Shown here: positions 1-29,000 of the stretch, one piece after another
Layout: each line of letters starts with the position of its first letter
Position numbering within the stretch: position 1 is the first letter of the stretch
NCBI RefSeq assembly: GCF_020740795.1
Contig: NC_067312.1
Coordinates: forward strand, 65,120,905 to 65,184,904
Reading direction: 5' to 3'
Source of the DNA: Apus apus
Lineage: Eukaryota; Chordata; Aves; Apodiformes; Apodidae
Length of the DNA stretch: 64,000 bases
The notes under the pieces: model-generated
Database searches by the model: none
The model's input: only the letters and a program-made list of their open reading frames with translations
Told to the model about the DNA's origin: nothing
Made by a program: the position numbers and the translations under genes

Positions 1-1029
1 TTGGATTTCTTCTATGGAGAGAACAATAAAAGCTTCTCCCAGACCTAGGTACCAGCCAAACCCCCAGTATTTCTACTGGGTGTTAAAACTGTGACTGATT
101 GTAATCTTCATGCTTTATTTTAGTGTCTGCTCACATTTGTGTGTACAAACAAAACAGCCTGTTGCTCTATGTTGAAAAGCAAGTAAAAATAAAAAGCTGT
201 ATCTTCAGGAAGTTTTAGTCTCTAAGCAATCACTGCATTACAACATCTTCTAGTCTAGACTTAGGCTATTTCAGAGGCCAAAAAATAAACGACTTTCAAA
301 GTTGCATTGGCATGTATGGTTAGAGCTCCTCCAGCCCAGCACCTGGCCCAGGCACTCTGCTACAATAACCAGTATTTCAGAATCTCTCTGTTGTAATTTG
401 TAACCACAACAGCTGCTGGATACGAACTGGAGTCCTACCTGTATATTTCCATCTGCCTTTAAAAATAAACTCTGTGCTTGCAAAGGAGGCAAACTACATT
501 TAAAGCTATCTGGAAAATGGAAGGTACACAAGATTTAGTGAAAAAAACTACATTTCCTTTGGTCAGAGCATTTAGCACACACTCTCAATGGAACGTGAAG
601 CACCCTGACCCACTTCTTAAATGCAACTGCCAATTAACCCTTCCTGGCTCTGTGGTGACAGTTTATTTAAAGCAATCCCCAAAGAAAGCTGTTGCCGTGG
701 AACAAGGACCCAGCCCCAAAGGGTCGGTTCTGAATCTGGTGGGAGTTGTCTTTGCATTTGCCAAAACTTGTAGCACTCCACTGCTTAGTTTGCCCCCGTG
801 AGCACGTTAAAAATCACAGGAAATAGACCCTAAACTTTGCAGCAAGAACTCAATTCCAGTATCTGTATTGTAGAGCAGGGTTCAAGCAGCGCGTTTGCTC
901 CTGGGATAAAGGGCAGCTATTTTAATCCATCGACGAGCGTAATTATGCGTTGAAATCCAATGCTGCAGTAAACAAGCTGCTAGATTCTTCTGTTAATCAC
1001 TGAAAGTGCTTCGGTTAACGGCAGAAATG
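1..1029. other. Intergenic DNA upstream of GTF2H2
   Basis: AT-rich DNA with no recognisable coding exon. Short open frames (for example 478-801) show no conserved protein. An AATAAA at 188-193 on the plus strand could be the 3' end of an upstream gene, but nothing else supports that. The AT-rich character ends abruptly near 1030, where the CpG island begins. Confidence 0.6.
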
Positions 1030-13491
<12,462 letters not shown>

Positions 13492-14375
13492 TGGAATCTC
13501 TAGAAATTGTATCTGTGTCATTCTTGGATAAATCTATTTTTATTCAGCCATAACATTCACTGAGGCACCTCGAAACAAGAAGGACATAGATGGTTACAGA
13601 ACGAGGAACACTGGCTTGGGAGCAAACATTAATTTTTACCTAATGTATGAATGGTTTTGCTACTGTTAATATATTCTTGAATTATCTGTATCTGATTTAT
13701 TTTCTTCTTGTCTGAAAAGCTCTGGCTTTTTTTTTAATGTTTTCATGAACAACATGTATATTTGTAAATGTGAAAGTGATAAAACTGGTTTGTATGATAA
13801 TACGATTCATCTTTGTTTCATTATTCGTTTAAAAAAAAAAAAGCCCTGACACTATATTGTTATAAGATCTAGGTTTTGGTAGATGGTGGAGTTCTATAGA
13901 TCAAAATATTTTTTGGTAAGAATTTAACAAAAATAGAGCAATTATTTGGGGGATATTTCAAATAGTAATTGAAAGTATTATGGCTATTCACATTGGCCTT
14001 TAATAACAACTCAAATACAACTGTTATAAATGTGCTGAAAACATGTTTTGAGTTTTAATGGTACAACCCAAAACTAGCAATTATATTACTAATGTGTCTG
14101 TAGTTGTGTGGTTTAAGTTCCACTTTCTTGTATGAGCATAAGGTTACTTAAAGGCAGCAAGTAGAATATCCACTTACCAGTGTAGATGGGACAGAGGTTA
14201 AAGATAGTCCTGGTACATAACTAAAACCTTGCTTTAGCTTTCAGTAAGTAGAGGAATGTACAGTTGCAGTGTCGGGATGGCTTCTGCAAAAGCTGGACCA
14301 ATGGAATAGAAATGGAATGACATCGTCTGAGGTGATAATACATAAATAATACATAAATACCTAGACCATCTCAGG

Positions 14376-14631
14376 AATAAAGTAAGGGATTGCATTTTGG
14401 GATCATTCCCTCCCTAAGGTGTTCCTGCCTCACCTCCACACAAACCATGACCCCATATGGGACAGGATCAGGCATTTCCCTCCTTCCCCTCTTAGATAAT
14501 AAAGGTTAATCTGGATGTGTAAATAATAAGGTGTATTCAGATATGAGTACATGTGTAAGTACTTGGTGTTTCAAAGACCCTATCTCACCTGAACCCTTCT
14601 TCCCCTAAATTGTGTTAAATTCCCTAATAAA
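14376..14631 (+). terminator. GTF2H2: Candidate polyadenylation signals for GTF2H2
   Basis: The first canonical plus-strand AATAAA hexamers after the GTF2H2 stop lie at 14376-14381, 14498-14503 and 14626-14631. Using them would give a 3' UTR of about 0.9-1.2 kb. Variant GATAAA hexamers nearer the stop (around 13530 and 13780) are alternatives. Confidence 0.35.
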
Positions 14632-17600
14632 ACATTTTAATTCGTTAAACTATACATTTGCAGTCAGTCTAAATTTGTGGCTGTGGCAGGAGGAGTGATT
14701 CAGTATTGCACCTGACGAGTCATCTTGCAGGGGCTGTTCCTCTGAGAGAGGCAGGCACCACATGCAGACCCCTTGGTTCCACTAACAAACTTTTCCAATA
14801 AGGAAAGTGAACCATGTTTCAACATCCTGACAAGTTGTGCCGGTTTGTGACAACTTGTTCAGGCACCTTGAGGATATACACAACTGAGAAGCAAAAAGCA
14901 ATTATTTATTTGCTAACTCATGCAAAAGTTAGATGGGATGTTAGGAGCTCTGAGGCTTTAGCATGCTCACCACCACCCCCCTGCTTAGGCAGGGGAAGGG
15001 TCTGCACTGGGCAGACACATGGCATAGTCCTCTGGCCTTCACTGTCATTCCAGAGCTGGGCCCTGTATCCTTGGTAGGCAGGCAGCAAAACCCTGGAATG
15101 GAAGAGGCTTCTGAGGGGGTGAGAGAGAGATGAAGGTAGAAGGACATCATGGCTGAGATCCTGCTTCAGGGGAGAGTGAAGGAGTTTTGCCTGTGTTGAA
15201 AAACAGCTACTATGTCATCTGTTGTAATTACTCTTGTAGCTGCTGGTGCCTAAGCAACTCAGTTTGAACTACATAATAAATATTTAGGGGAGTATAACTG
15301 AAATTATTTTTTTACAGCAAACACCCTGTAATGCGTATCTTGAAGAGTAAGTGGCTCTGCCTTCTGTATGAGCTGGTAAGTTCTGTGCAGCCTTACTTGA
15401 AAGGTTACAAGGCTAAATTTGCATTTTAGTTTGAGAGGATTGTTGATGTTTTTTGTGGATTTGGCCCTTGGTCAGACAAAATTTTCACTGAAGTAAGGAC
15501 TGAGTTAGGATTTATGGATTGTCTGTATATAGGGCCATCAAATAATAGCAGAGAATCTGTCAGATACTGCTTGCTTTTGTGATCTGTGAATATAAACCCA
15601 TCCCTTAGAGGGTGAAAGTCACTCCTCCGTTGATGAGGCACAAACGCAACCTGAAATATTTTGGGAGAGTATGGTGTGATTGTTTTTAATTCATGTTTTG
15701 CTAAATTGTAAATGTGTATCAGCTCTGTACTACATATTTTATGTACATGCTTTTAGATACAAAAGAAAGTTTGGGATAACCTTCCCCAATCTTGGGCTTC
15801 TGCTGCTTCTTTTTTTCAAATACTATGGCCATTTCAAGGGAGTGGTTTGGTTGATACATGTGTGTGGATTTCTGAGGGAAAAGTTCATACACATCAAGTT
15901 CGCACTGAGTTCCTGCACAATATTGCTGATGTGCAAGCACAGAGCTGGTAACTCAAAAGTAAAACTGTGATTGCAGTATTGCCCAGACACTTTCTTTAGC
16001 AGCCTTCTGCTAACCTAAAAGTGGCTATTACCACTGCCCAGAAATGCCAGAGTTACTTGAGGTATATGTATCAGAGGCATTTTGTAATTTTAAAAGGCAC
16101 TAAAAGCACATTTTAGATTGCTGAAAGCATGAACTGTTGTTTTAAACCTCATACTACTGAAATGATGGAACGATAAGAGTCACAGTTGCCAGTTTGTTAA
16201 AGATGTTTGTTCATTGTGTGTATTCACCCACCAATGTGCATCCCATTTTTCCGAAAGTGGCTGGGGAAGTTTCTGGAAGGAAGCCCAGGCTATAGCATAA
16301 GTATCTTGTCTGGAATTCTTAGAGAAACAGCTCTCTGGTTCTGTCTCTTACTGAGCTGCAGGAAGAGCCATTGAACACTTCTGGGGTTCATTGTACTTTT
16401 GTTGAACACGCAAATAATAAAATGGTACTGCTTCATTTGAGATAACAGATTACTGTGCTTGGGTTTTATTGTTTGTTTGGATTTTTTTGCAATACATATT
16501 CTGCGCATCTGTAGAATTACGTTTATTTAAAAGTACCTTTACATTATTTCAGGTGTTTGGTAATAACCAGAGTACAGCCCACAGACATTTTTTTTGGGAC
16601 ATATTATCTGATCTGTGGATAAACTGTACCATGGGCACAGACAACGTGCTAAGCTATCCAGAACTGATGCTCTGCTTCAGAACTTAGAAATCCTGGCAGA
16701 GCAAGAGCTTTAGAGAGCATGGTGCAGAGACTCAACAGCTCTGCAGAAAGCTAATGTGGGTCCGGAAAGGATATTTAGGTAAAGTTTAACACTGCATTGT
16801 CTGCATGGTGCCAGTGGTATCAGTTTTCCCTCTTATCTAGAAAATCTCAGGTTCTTATTACTTCAGTTTAATGGACAGCTGACTGTATTTTTTTAATCTG
16901 AACAGGAATCGTCTTCTCTCTGCAGCATATAATTTAGGTGTTCTTCTTAACCTGGAGGAGCTTGTCCTTCCTGCAGGGAAGGGAATAAAGTCTGCAGCCA
17001 AACAGATTGTTCAGCACTGTCTACACTTTCTGCACCTCAAATGCTTGTAATTTACCCTCTCTGGATGATGCCAGCCTGTTAGAAATAAGTGAGTTTAAAG
17101 GAGAGAACTTCACACATGAAGTAACATTTCTGAGTAGAGAAGATACTGCTTTAGGATAAATCAATCTTCTGCTTGTATCCATTGCAACAACAACTTGTAA
17201 TTTTTAATGGGTTTAATTTCTTCCTATTTGTTCTATACACAGCCCAAAGTATTTCTTACTCATCAAAGTGTATCAAGACTGCTTATATACTAGAATTTGC
17301 TGAAACCTCTTTTGAAATGCCTCCTTAGTTCTCCTTTTCTTCTACAAAGCAATGTAAAATAGAAGAAAAGTAATCAGTGAGAAACAAACAAACAAACAAA
17401 CTTTAAAATAGAGCTACGTAACTCCATTGCTAGTTTTATTAGCTTATATGCCCAGGCTGTTAAAACTGTGTGTTGGGAAAACATTTACTACTTACTTAGT
17501 AGAGTCTTACACTAAAAATGCAAGTCTACACCCATTTCATATATGGGCTGGGAACAATGTCTTCTTTTGTAAGCAAATGCTAAGTTTGTCACATCATCTT

Positions 17601-19411
17601 CCTTTATTTTCTAGCATATATAGGGTTATGATGACAAAGACTCCCATCTTGTAAGTAGCCTGACCAGAAGGAAGGACTGAAGAGCATATGTGATGGTAAA
17701 CACACAGGGAAGAGATTGTGAAACTCAGTATCTTGTGCCTGTGCAAATCTGATCAGGTGTCTGACCTCAAGTGGCTGCAGAAGCTGGCATTGTGTTTATT
17801 TGCTTTCCTCTGTATGAGTGGGATTTCAACACTTGTGAGCACACTGGTATCTTATGCCACTAGGCATTAATGTGCCTGCTAAACTATCCTGTTTTATCAG
17901 TCTCCTCAGAGTTGTTAAAATGCATAGATGTTCAAAGGTCTACTTTTTGCAACACAGTAACAACAGCTTTATTTTTAATGCTCAATAACTCAGCATTTTT
18001 GCTGAGTATTAAATAAACTCTATTTTTGTTCATGTTTCATATGGGTTTGGGTGTTTCATCCTTACTGCTGTTTGTTTTTGCAGCAAAGGTTGCAAATTGT
18101 GGAGGTTTCCAGAAGCCTGAAAAGCTCTCCTGTTAGTAAATCACCATGTTACAGAAACTGGTTGAAGAAACCACACACGAGATCAAAGCCAGTCCATCAA
18201 GTGACAGCTGTTGTCCAGCATATTTCTCAACTGCCTGGTCTTGTGACAATACTAAGAATGAGTTGGCTCCTTGGACCTTAAAATGTTTGGTATCATGAAG
18301 GAGCAGCATCCCCAGTCTAGGAGTTCAAAATTATCTTGACAGTGGGTCTTGCCACTTTAACCAGCTTTCAAGACTAGAGAAGTTTCAGTGTTTGGGTTTG
18401 GGTCTGTTTGGTTGGTGTGTTGTTTTATTTTTTCCTTTCTTCTTGTATTATAAACCTGCACTGCAAATAAAGATATATTGTAAAATTTTTACCAGAATAA
18501 AACATGCCAGTCTCTTCTCAGCAGAATTAGGTTAATGTAAAAGGATCAAGGATTACGAGACAGGAATAACGTAACTCTTAAAAACCTGACTTACTCTGCA
18601 ACTACAGTTACAGACTGTACTCAGGTGACACCTTCCAAAGAAAAATGTACAATTTCACTTAAAGCCCATTTAAAATAAATTATTTCTACCCAGTTGCTTT
18701 GCTTGTAATGAAATCACAATTATATTAATCACGAAATAAAAATCCTAAAACCCTGTATGGGCAGGACTGCACTAAAAGTAACACTGGATGCTAGACTTTT
18801 ACTAGTGCACTGATAAAGGCCACTTTTGTTAATGAGGTGCCAGGTACTAACAAGCACTGGATGCACTGATGGAGGCAGATGGTGGTTGTGCATCTGTAGC
18901 AATGAAGAGCTGCAGAACAGCTGATTCAGAACCCTGGTGTAACTGGAAGCAATCTTAGTTTAATTCAGCTAGACAATTCAGAAAAAGCCTTCAGAGTGGC
19001 TTAGGAAGTTTGGATTATTGTACTTTTTTTGATCAATTATTTGTGGGAAAACTGTATTTTCTGACACTCAACTGCAGTAGGAAGAGCAAAGTTCAGGCAT
19101 GTATAGTTGGCTAGTTTCCCTGAAAAATCAAACCATTGGTATGAACTAAGTTACTGTCTAAGTTTTGTGGCTGCAGCCTGTATTCCACGAGTTACAACTG
19201 TAAGAGCTGAAATCTAAGTCCATAGTTCCCATTACCTTTTCAGAGTCTGCTTTTTCTCACTTGGTTTTAGTATTGGTACTCCAGAAAAAGGCCACACAGC
19301 GAAACTTCTGGCTGTATTTGAGCCATTCAACCACCAGATATTTGCAGAAGCTAGAAATAAAAACTACCTCAAAACAATCCACAGGCCTAAAGTCAGTTTG
19401 CAAAGTAGAAC
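14632..19411. other. Intergenic region between convergent GTF2H2 and SMN1
   Basis: About 4.8 kb with no conserved coding exon. It holds an (AAAC)n run near 17383-17400, a short hairpin at 17988-18007, and plus-strand AATAAA hexamers at 16414, 18012 and 18466. NAIP, which sits between SMN1 and GTF2H2 in human, is not recognisable here. Plus-strand transcripts ending near 18490 are possible but unproven. Confidence 0.6.
17988..18017 (+). other. Short hairpin followed by AATAAA
   Basis: ACTCAGCA and TGCTGAGT form a perfect 8-bp stem around a TTTT loop. AATAAA follows at 18012-18017. The pair could be a 3'-end processing signal for an unannotated plus-strand RNA, or chance in AT-rich DNA. Confidence 0.3.
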
Positions 19412-20765
19412 TTTATTAATAAGCATTTGAAACAAAAAAAATGAGGCTTTCTGAATCCAGCTGTCATGCTCAGGACTCTAATCAATCGGACCCGTGATAT
19501 CTCAATAGGATGCCACACCATCCAGGTTTTCCAGGCCGTTGCCACCAGTGGCCACTGCAACATACACTGATGCCTTAGGTGCCTCCAAAGGGACTGTATT
19601 TGAATTGTACTGTTAATATGTTGTATATTTTACTGTACAGTGATTGCTGGTTCTGGTCGCATCATTCAGATAAAGTCTGAGGAACACAAGAGGTGTTCAA
19701 ATGAGAGAGACGTGAAATTGCTACGTGGGGTTAACAGACTTAAATCTATAAAGTGGTAAAATGACCTAAAGCTGTTTCAGGGAGTAAAAAACACTTTGTT
19801 GCTGCAGGGCTTTCTAAATACATTTGACTAGAGGTCTTCAAAAAATAGCTGGTTTCAATGCACATACAATTAGGCAAGTTAATTGTTTGCTGCTACCAGG
19901 GGCAGCTCAACATTAAGAAAATACTAAGATTAATTGTCTTGACAAAATTCTGATCTTCACCATCAACCATCAGTGTGTAAGTGACACGGATCTCTCAGTG
20001 GGAAAGACTTGCACCTGGCTTTAAAAAAGAAGCAGAAATTAATATACAAGAGCTTTTTGGTTTTAAACAAACAAAAATTACTCAACCACACAGGAATTAC
20101 ATGCTGTCACAGAAAATCAGAAAAATAAGTTCCCAAGATAAAAAGTTTTGTTCTAAAAGGAACAGGACAACATACTTGAGAATTCTAAACAAAGGGTTTA
20201 AAATAAAAGGACGGGCACAGAAGTAAAGAGAACTGGGATTGCTCAGCAACACAAAACTGAAATGTTGATCTTGTCCTGAAAACAAAAGTTTAGCTACACA
20301 TCCTGCCACCCTGTCTGTATAATAGTTGCCCCTGAAGATGTGTACACAGATGCAAAAGCTGCATTTCACTTAACAACCTATTATTATTTTCAAAATAGCC
20401 CATAAACAAATGTGCTCGCCCTTAATAATTCAAGTGAGCTGCACTGTTAATCCTGGTGTAGGGAGATGCTGTAGTCAAACCTTTCAACAGAGCAAGAAAA
20501 TACTTCTCTTCATTCCAGCCAAGAAAATACTATTCCATGGCTGTTAAGGAAAGAAGGGATTAAAACTGGCAGAAGTGGTCTTTGTAGAGAGCCATGAGAG
20601 CAGATGGAAGTCCCGAAGCTCACAGTTTTTGCACAGAACTCAAAACCTGTTGAGAACCTGTGAAGTGAACTGTGGTTTCAAACACATTTGTCAAGCAACA
20701 CTGTATCATCATTTAGCACGAAACTATGATACTTACAAACCGTCAAAACAATGACAGATACAAAA
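19400..20765 (-). other. SMN1: SMN1 3' untranslated region, probably spliced
   Basis: The stop codon is followed 29 nt later by a strong donor (GTTT then GTAAGTATC, at 20736 and below). As in mammals, exon 7 therefore probably ends shortly after the stop and joins a non-coding exon 8. Plausible minus-strand acceptors with pyrimidine tracts would start exon 8 at 20275, 20103 or 20014. Which one is used cannot be decided from sequence. Confidence 0.5.
19412..19417 (-). terminator. SMN1: SMN1 polyadenylation signal
   Basis: TTTATT on the plus strand is AATAAA on the minus strand. It is the only canonical hexamer I see between the SMN1 stop codon and this point, giving a 3' UTR of up to about 1.3 kb. 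Confidence 0.6.
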
Positions 20766-24932
<4,167 letters not shown>

Positions 24933-24961
24933 GGCGGGCCCCTCCTGCGCGCGCGCCGCCG

Positions 24962-24973
24962 CGTCACTTCCGG
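24962..24973 (-). promoter_or_regulatory. SMN1: ETS plus CRE half-site in the SMN1 promoter
   Basis: The minus strand reads CCGGAAGTGACG: an ETS/GABP core joined to a TGACG half-CRE. This composite is common just around start sites of housekeeping genes. Human SMN promoters are reported to use CREB and ETS-type factors; use here is inference. Confidence 0.5.
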
Positions 24974-25280
24974 CGCGACGCTTCCCCGCGGGGGGACGGG
25001 GCCCCCGCGTGGCTCCGGGAGCCCCGGGCCGGGAGCCCCGCGCTCATCCCGGCGGCCGCGCCCGCTCCCGGCAGGGCCCGCAGCGCCCCGAAGCCCGCCT
25101 GGCGAGCCGGAGGGCAGGAACCGGGCCCGGGCAGCTCGGAGGGAGAACAAACCGGCGCACAGACGCCGCCGGCCGCGCCTCCAGCCCCCGCCGGGGCCGC
25201 GAGCAGCGAACGCGCCAGAGCCACGGGAAGCCGGGCAGGAGGTCCGAGCCAGTCTCACCCCCCCCGGCGCCCAAGCTGGT

Positions 25281-25687
25281 CGGTAAAGCAGCCGCCGCGT
25301 TTCCTCGTGCCTTTGTTTGTTTTTTCCTTGAGGCTGGCTTAAGAAGCAATTGTAAGTCATGCTAGTGATGCAGCAATTTTGGGATCTGCTTAAACCTGCA
25401 ATTCATTAACTTCATGCCTGCAGCTTCTTCAATAGTATCAGTAGTAGATCAGTCACTTAGAACAGTCCACAACTCAGCAGGCATCTCCTTCTACACCACA
25501 GACTTGCCTCTGCATTTTACATGGCATACAATAAGCATTCCTTACATCATCCCCTTTATTTATACTTACTATACTTACCTCCTTATATGGCATTTCCCCA
25601 CCATTCTCTCTATTCCTGGTAACTTCTTAGAAATCAACTGATCATCAAACATAGCCATTGCAGATTAGACCATAGTGCATGCAATAT
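25281..25687. other. SERF1A-SMN1 intergenic spacer
   Basis: AT-rich spacer between the SMN1 CpG island and the SERF1A 3' end. It holds a second minus-strand AATAAA (TTTATT at 25555-25560) that could also end SERF1A transcripts. No coding signal is seen. Confidence 0.55.
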
Positions 25688-25693
25688 TTTATT
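25688..25693 (-). terminator. SERF1A: SERF1A polyadenylation signal
   Basis: TTTATT on the plus strand reads AATAAA on the minus strand, about 390 nt after the SERF1A stop codon. It lies some 750 bp upstream of the SMN1 start codon, on the same strand. Confidence 0.6.
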
Positions 25694-26085
25694 GTAAAAA
25701 TAATTTAAGATGAGATTTACAGTTGAGACCTCTGCCAGGTGAAGCACATTTTACAATGTGTTCCATTCTAAATGAAGGTGTACTTCAAGAAGTAAGACAA
25801 AATCTGGTCTAACTGTAGATTCAGAAATTGTTCATGGAACCTTCAGGTGCAACAACAAATGCAGCAAAAGCTGCAGAAAAGCTATTGCTTGGTACAACTG
25901 GTACAATTATTCATGTGCATGCAGAAGTGTGTAGTCAGTTTTGAAACAGCACTCCAGACAACTAAGACTATGCTAACCAGAAAATACTCTAATGCTAGTT
26001 GAACAACTAGATGTTTCATCCATTCATGGCCAGACAGCTTTCTGAATGATCTTCCAGGCCCTCCTGCTTCAATGGTGCACTCAGC

Positions 26086-29000
26086 TCATTTTGCTCCTGT
26101 CTGCAGAGACTTCCTCTCATTCGCTGCTTTTTGTTTTTGCTGCATAATTTCAGAGTCTCTGTGAAGAAAAAAAGCTGTATTTCAGATACTGGTTCACTGT
26201 TTTTCTAAGTCTCCTCCAGCTTATTTTTGTCCTTTAGCAACCCCCACTTCAAGAAGAGAAAAAGACTAGTATAGAACTTCTCAGCCATAAGCACTCTGCT
26301 TCTACTACCCTGTTATTTTTTTCAGTACAGTGCCCCATGAGGTGGACAAGTTACTTGATCAGCAGACCTCATAAGATTCTTTTAGATTTAAAAGGACACA
26401 ATGGATCAAGAAAGTATTACACAATCTTTTCCTGCTTCCACCAGATAAAAAGCTGCTCAAAAGAAGTAAAAGCCTTCCAGGTCTTAAAAAAAAAAACAAC
26501 TGTTCAACAAGGAGATACAATATACATTGTTTCACCTAAGACACTAGATCCTTTCTGACCCATTTTCCTCTCCTATTTTGCCCAGTCATCTCACTGAGTT
26601 ATGTTAGATCTTACCTCTGTTTTCTCTGAGAAGCAGACAAGCTATCCTCTTTCCTTTTTCCTTTGTGGTTCTCCTGAGTCTTCTTCAGGTTCTTTTGGCG
26701 GGCAAGTTCACGCTGGTTCCCACCTGAAAAGATAATACATAGTTTATACAGTTAGTACCACTTTTTACACAATTTCTCTGTGTAGAAGTGTGATACAAAG
26801 GTAGGAAGGTTTGGCTCCATCTGTAGAGCTGGTATGGCAGCATCTGTAAGTGGCAGAACCTGCCACCCAGCCTCCCCTTAAGTGCACAGTGGGAGGCCAT
26901 GAAAGGCTGTCAGTTATCACATTTATATTTTGACAGGCCATGACCAAGAGATCATCAGAATCTCTTCCAGCATTCCTTCCAGAAACACAGTGCAGTTTTG
27001 CACTGAAGACTGATGGCAGACCATCTCACCAGCAGCCTGGGCAAAATGGTAACAGTGATTACCCACAGAGGAGCCATCCTCTCTATCTCAAACAGATTCC
27101 AGCATCCAATATAGAGTACAAATTAATTTTAGTCTGAAAGGACACCATTAAAATGATGGCAGCTTCGGCGAGTTTATGAACTTCCCTAAAATTCTTCCCA
27201 AGGCCTTTTAAGAAAACAGCAAATGGCTGTAAGTCTTTGGAATCCAGAGGCATCATCCACCTGCCTTCAGTCTACAGTGCTGACATATAAAACCACTGAC
27301 AGATTCCATCACATCCCGTGGTCAAACACCATGAACTTCTGAAGTCTTGCTCGTACTTAGCAATAGTTAGGGCACTTTTATTTGTAGAAGCCACTTGGAA
27401 GATGACCAGTATAGTTAATACTATGGAAACTTTGGTGTTACTTTTTACTGGATAAAGTCCTCAAACTACTTACCACAAGATTCATAATGTATTATTGGGC
27501 ACTCATACCCCAGAAGCTCATCGAGCACAATGAAATGTTAAAGTTGCCTTACTCTGGGAACCATCAAAGCACAAGAACACACAGAACCCAGATTTAGCTA
27601 ATTTCTGCTCTAAGGCAGCTGGCATGTATGCAGTATGAGACTGGGGCAGCTATGGAACTTCAGCCCAATTTTGTTTACCTACCATATACTTCAGAGTCCC
27701 CTGCAAAAGTGGGGCTGACAAAGCTGAGGTTAATACACAACCAAAACTCCATCTCCTTATCAAGACACCATTTTCAGAATAAAATTACTTTCCACTTCTC
27801 CAGAACAGGTGCCTGCACATGTCTCTGCACAGGGTGGACAGCCCTGTTCTGTTCACATGCAACAGGATTTTCATGCTACTGAAGGAATTAGCAAACAAGC
27901 ATTCAAGAAGGTTCCTTCGATGTACTATTATGGGCTTCTGTTCTTAATTTTCCATGCAGGCTTTTTAGATGTAATTGTAAACCAACATCCGTAGTTTTCA
28001 TTCTTCCTCATTTTATGAGTTTTTCTATGCAGGTGATCCCTTAACTCAGCAGCAAGGACACAGTTACTGTTGTTCCACCTATTTTGCTTGTGATGGACTG
28101 TTAGACCATTCAGTAAACTACAGTCATGTACTATTAAGGATGTGGCCTCAAAAGTTTGTTGTTTCTTGTTTTGTTTTGTTTTAAATCAGGCACGGCACTT
28201 AAGCATGGCCTTATCAAGTACTTCAGCTCACTTTCAACAAAAGTGAGAAGAGTAATATTATACAAAGACACTAAACAACATCACCATTACCAGTGCAGAG
28301 GACACCCCTTCCAGGCACAGCCAGCTTTCTCCAGGTCTACCAACCCCCTAAACTGCTGGCAAGTTAGACATGCTACCTTTTTGATTCGATAACTTTCCTG
28401 AAAGCATGACATCAAAATTAGCACAAGAAAACTGCTGGTCAGAGCAGATGCAGTTCTCCACCTAAATGCTAAGGGACTCCTTATGGCAGTTCTTGTCTGC
28501 TCTGACCTGCCAAAGCTTGTTCACTTGCTTGGTATCTCTTCTTGCCCTGCTTCTTTTAGACTAGAAGTGCTCCAGATAGGCTAGGCACAGTCACTTTAGC
28601 TGTTGAACAAACACAGTCACATCTTTTGAACTTCAAAAATGAAATCTCCACCTCCCCATAATTGCTTTTGTGCCTCTTTTCAGTCTCTCTCCAGTCTTAA
28701 GTCCACCTATGCCATCTTTCAATCTCAAAGACAGAGATCTCTCAAATTTTAATGTGTCTGTAACTTCAGGTATATGGAAGCAGTTTAGGACCTGCTGATA
28801 TGATCCACAGCTTTGTACTCATGCCATTTTTGAGCTGATATAGGTATCTGGCATGTCAACAAGTAGAAAAAAGGAGCCCTGCAAAAGCTGCATTCTTCAC
28901 ACCAGCACATGTACCATCTGGCCAGAGACCCAGAGGCCCAAACAAGAACAGCCTGTTACAACTATTGCTGCTTCCTGAGAGCTGCTCCTGCCTTCAACTG

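Noticed and set aside
13492-19411. A NAIP-like gene between GTF2H2 and SMN1
   Set aside because: Looked for BIR, NACHT or LRR-like sequence on both strands; none seen.
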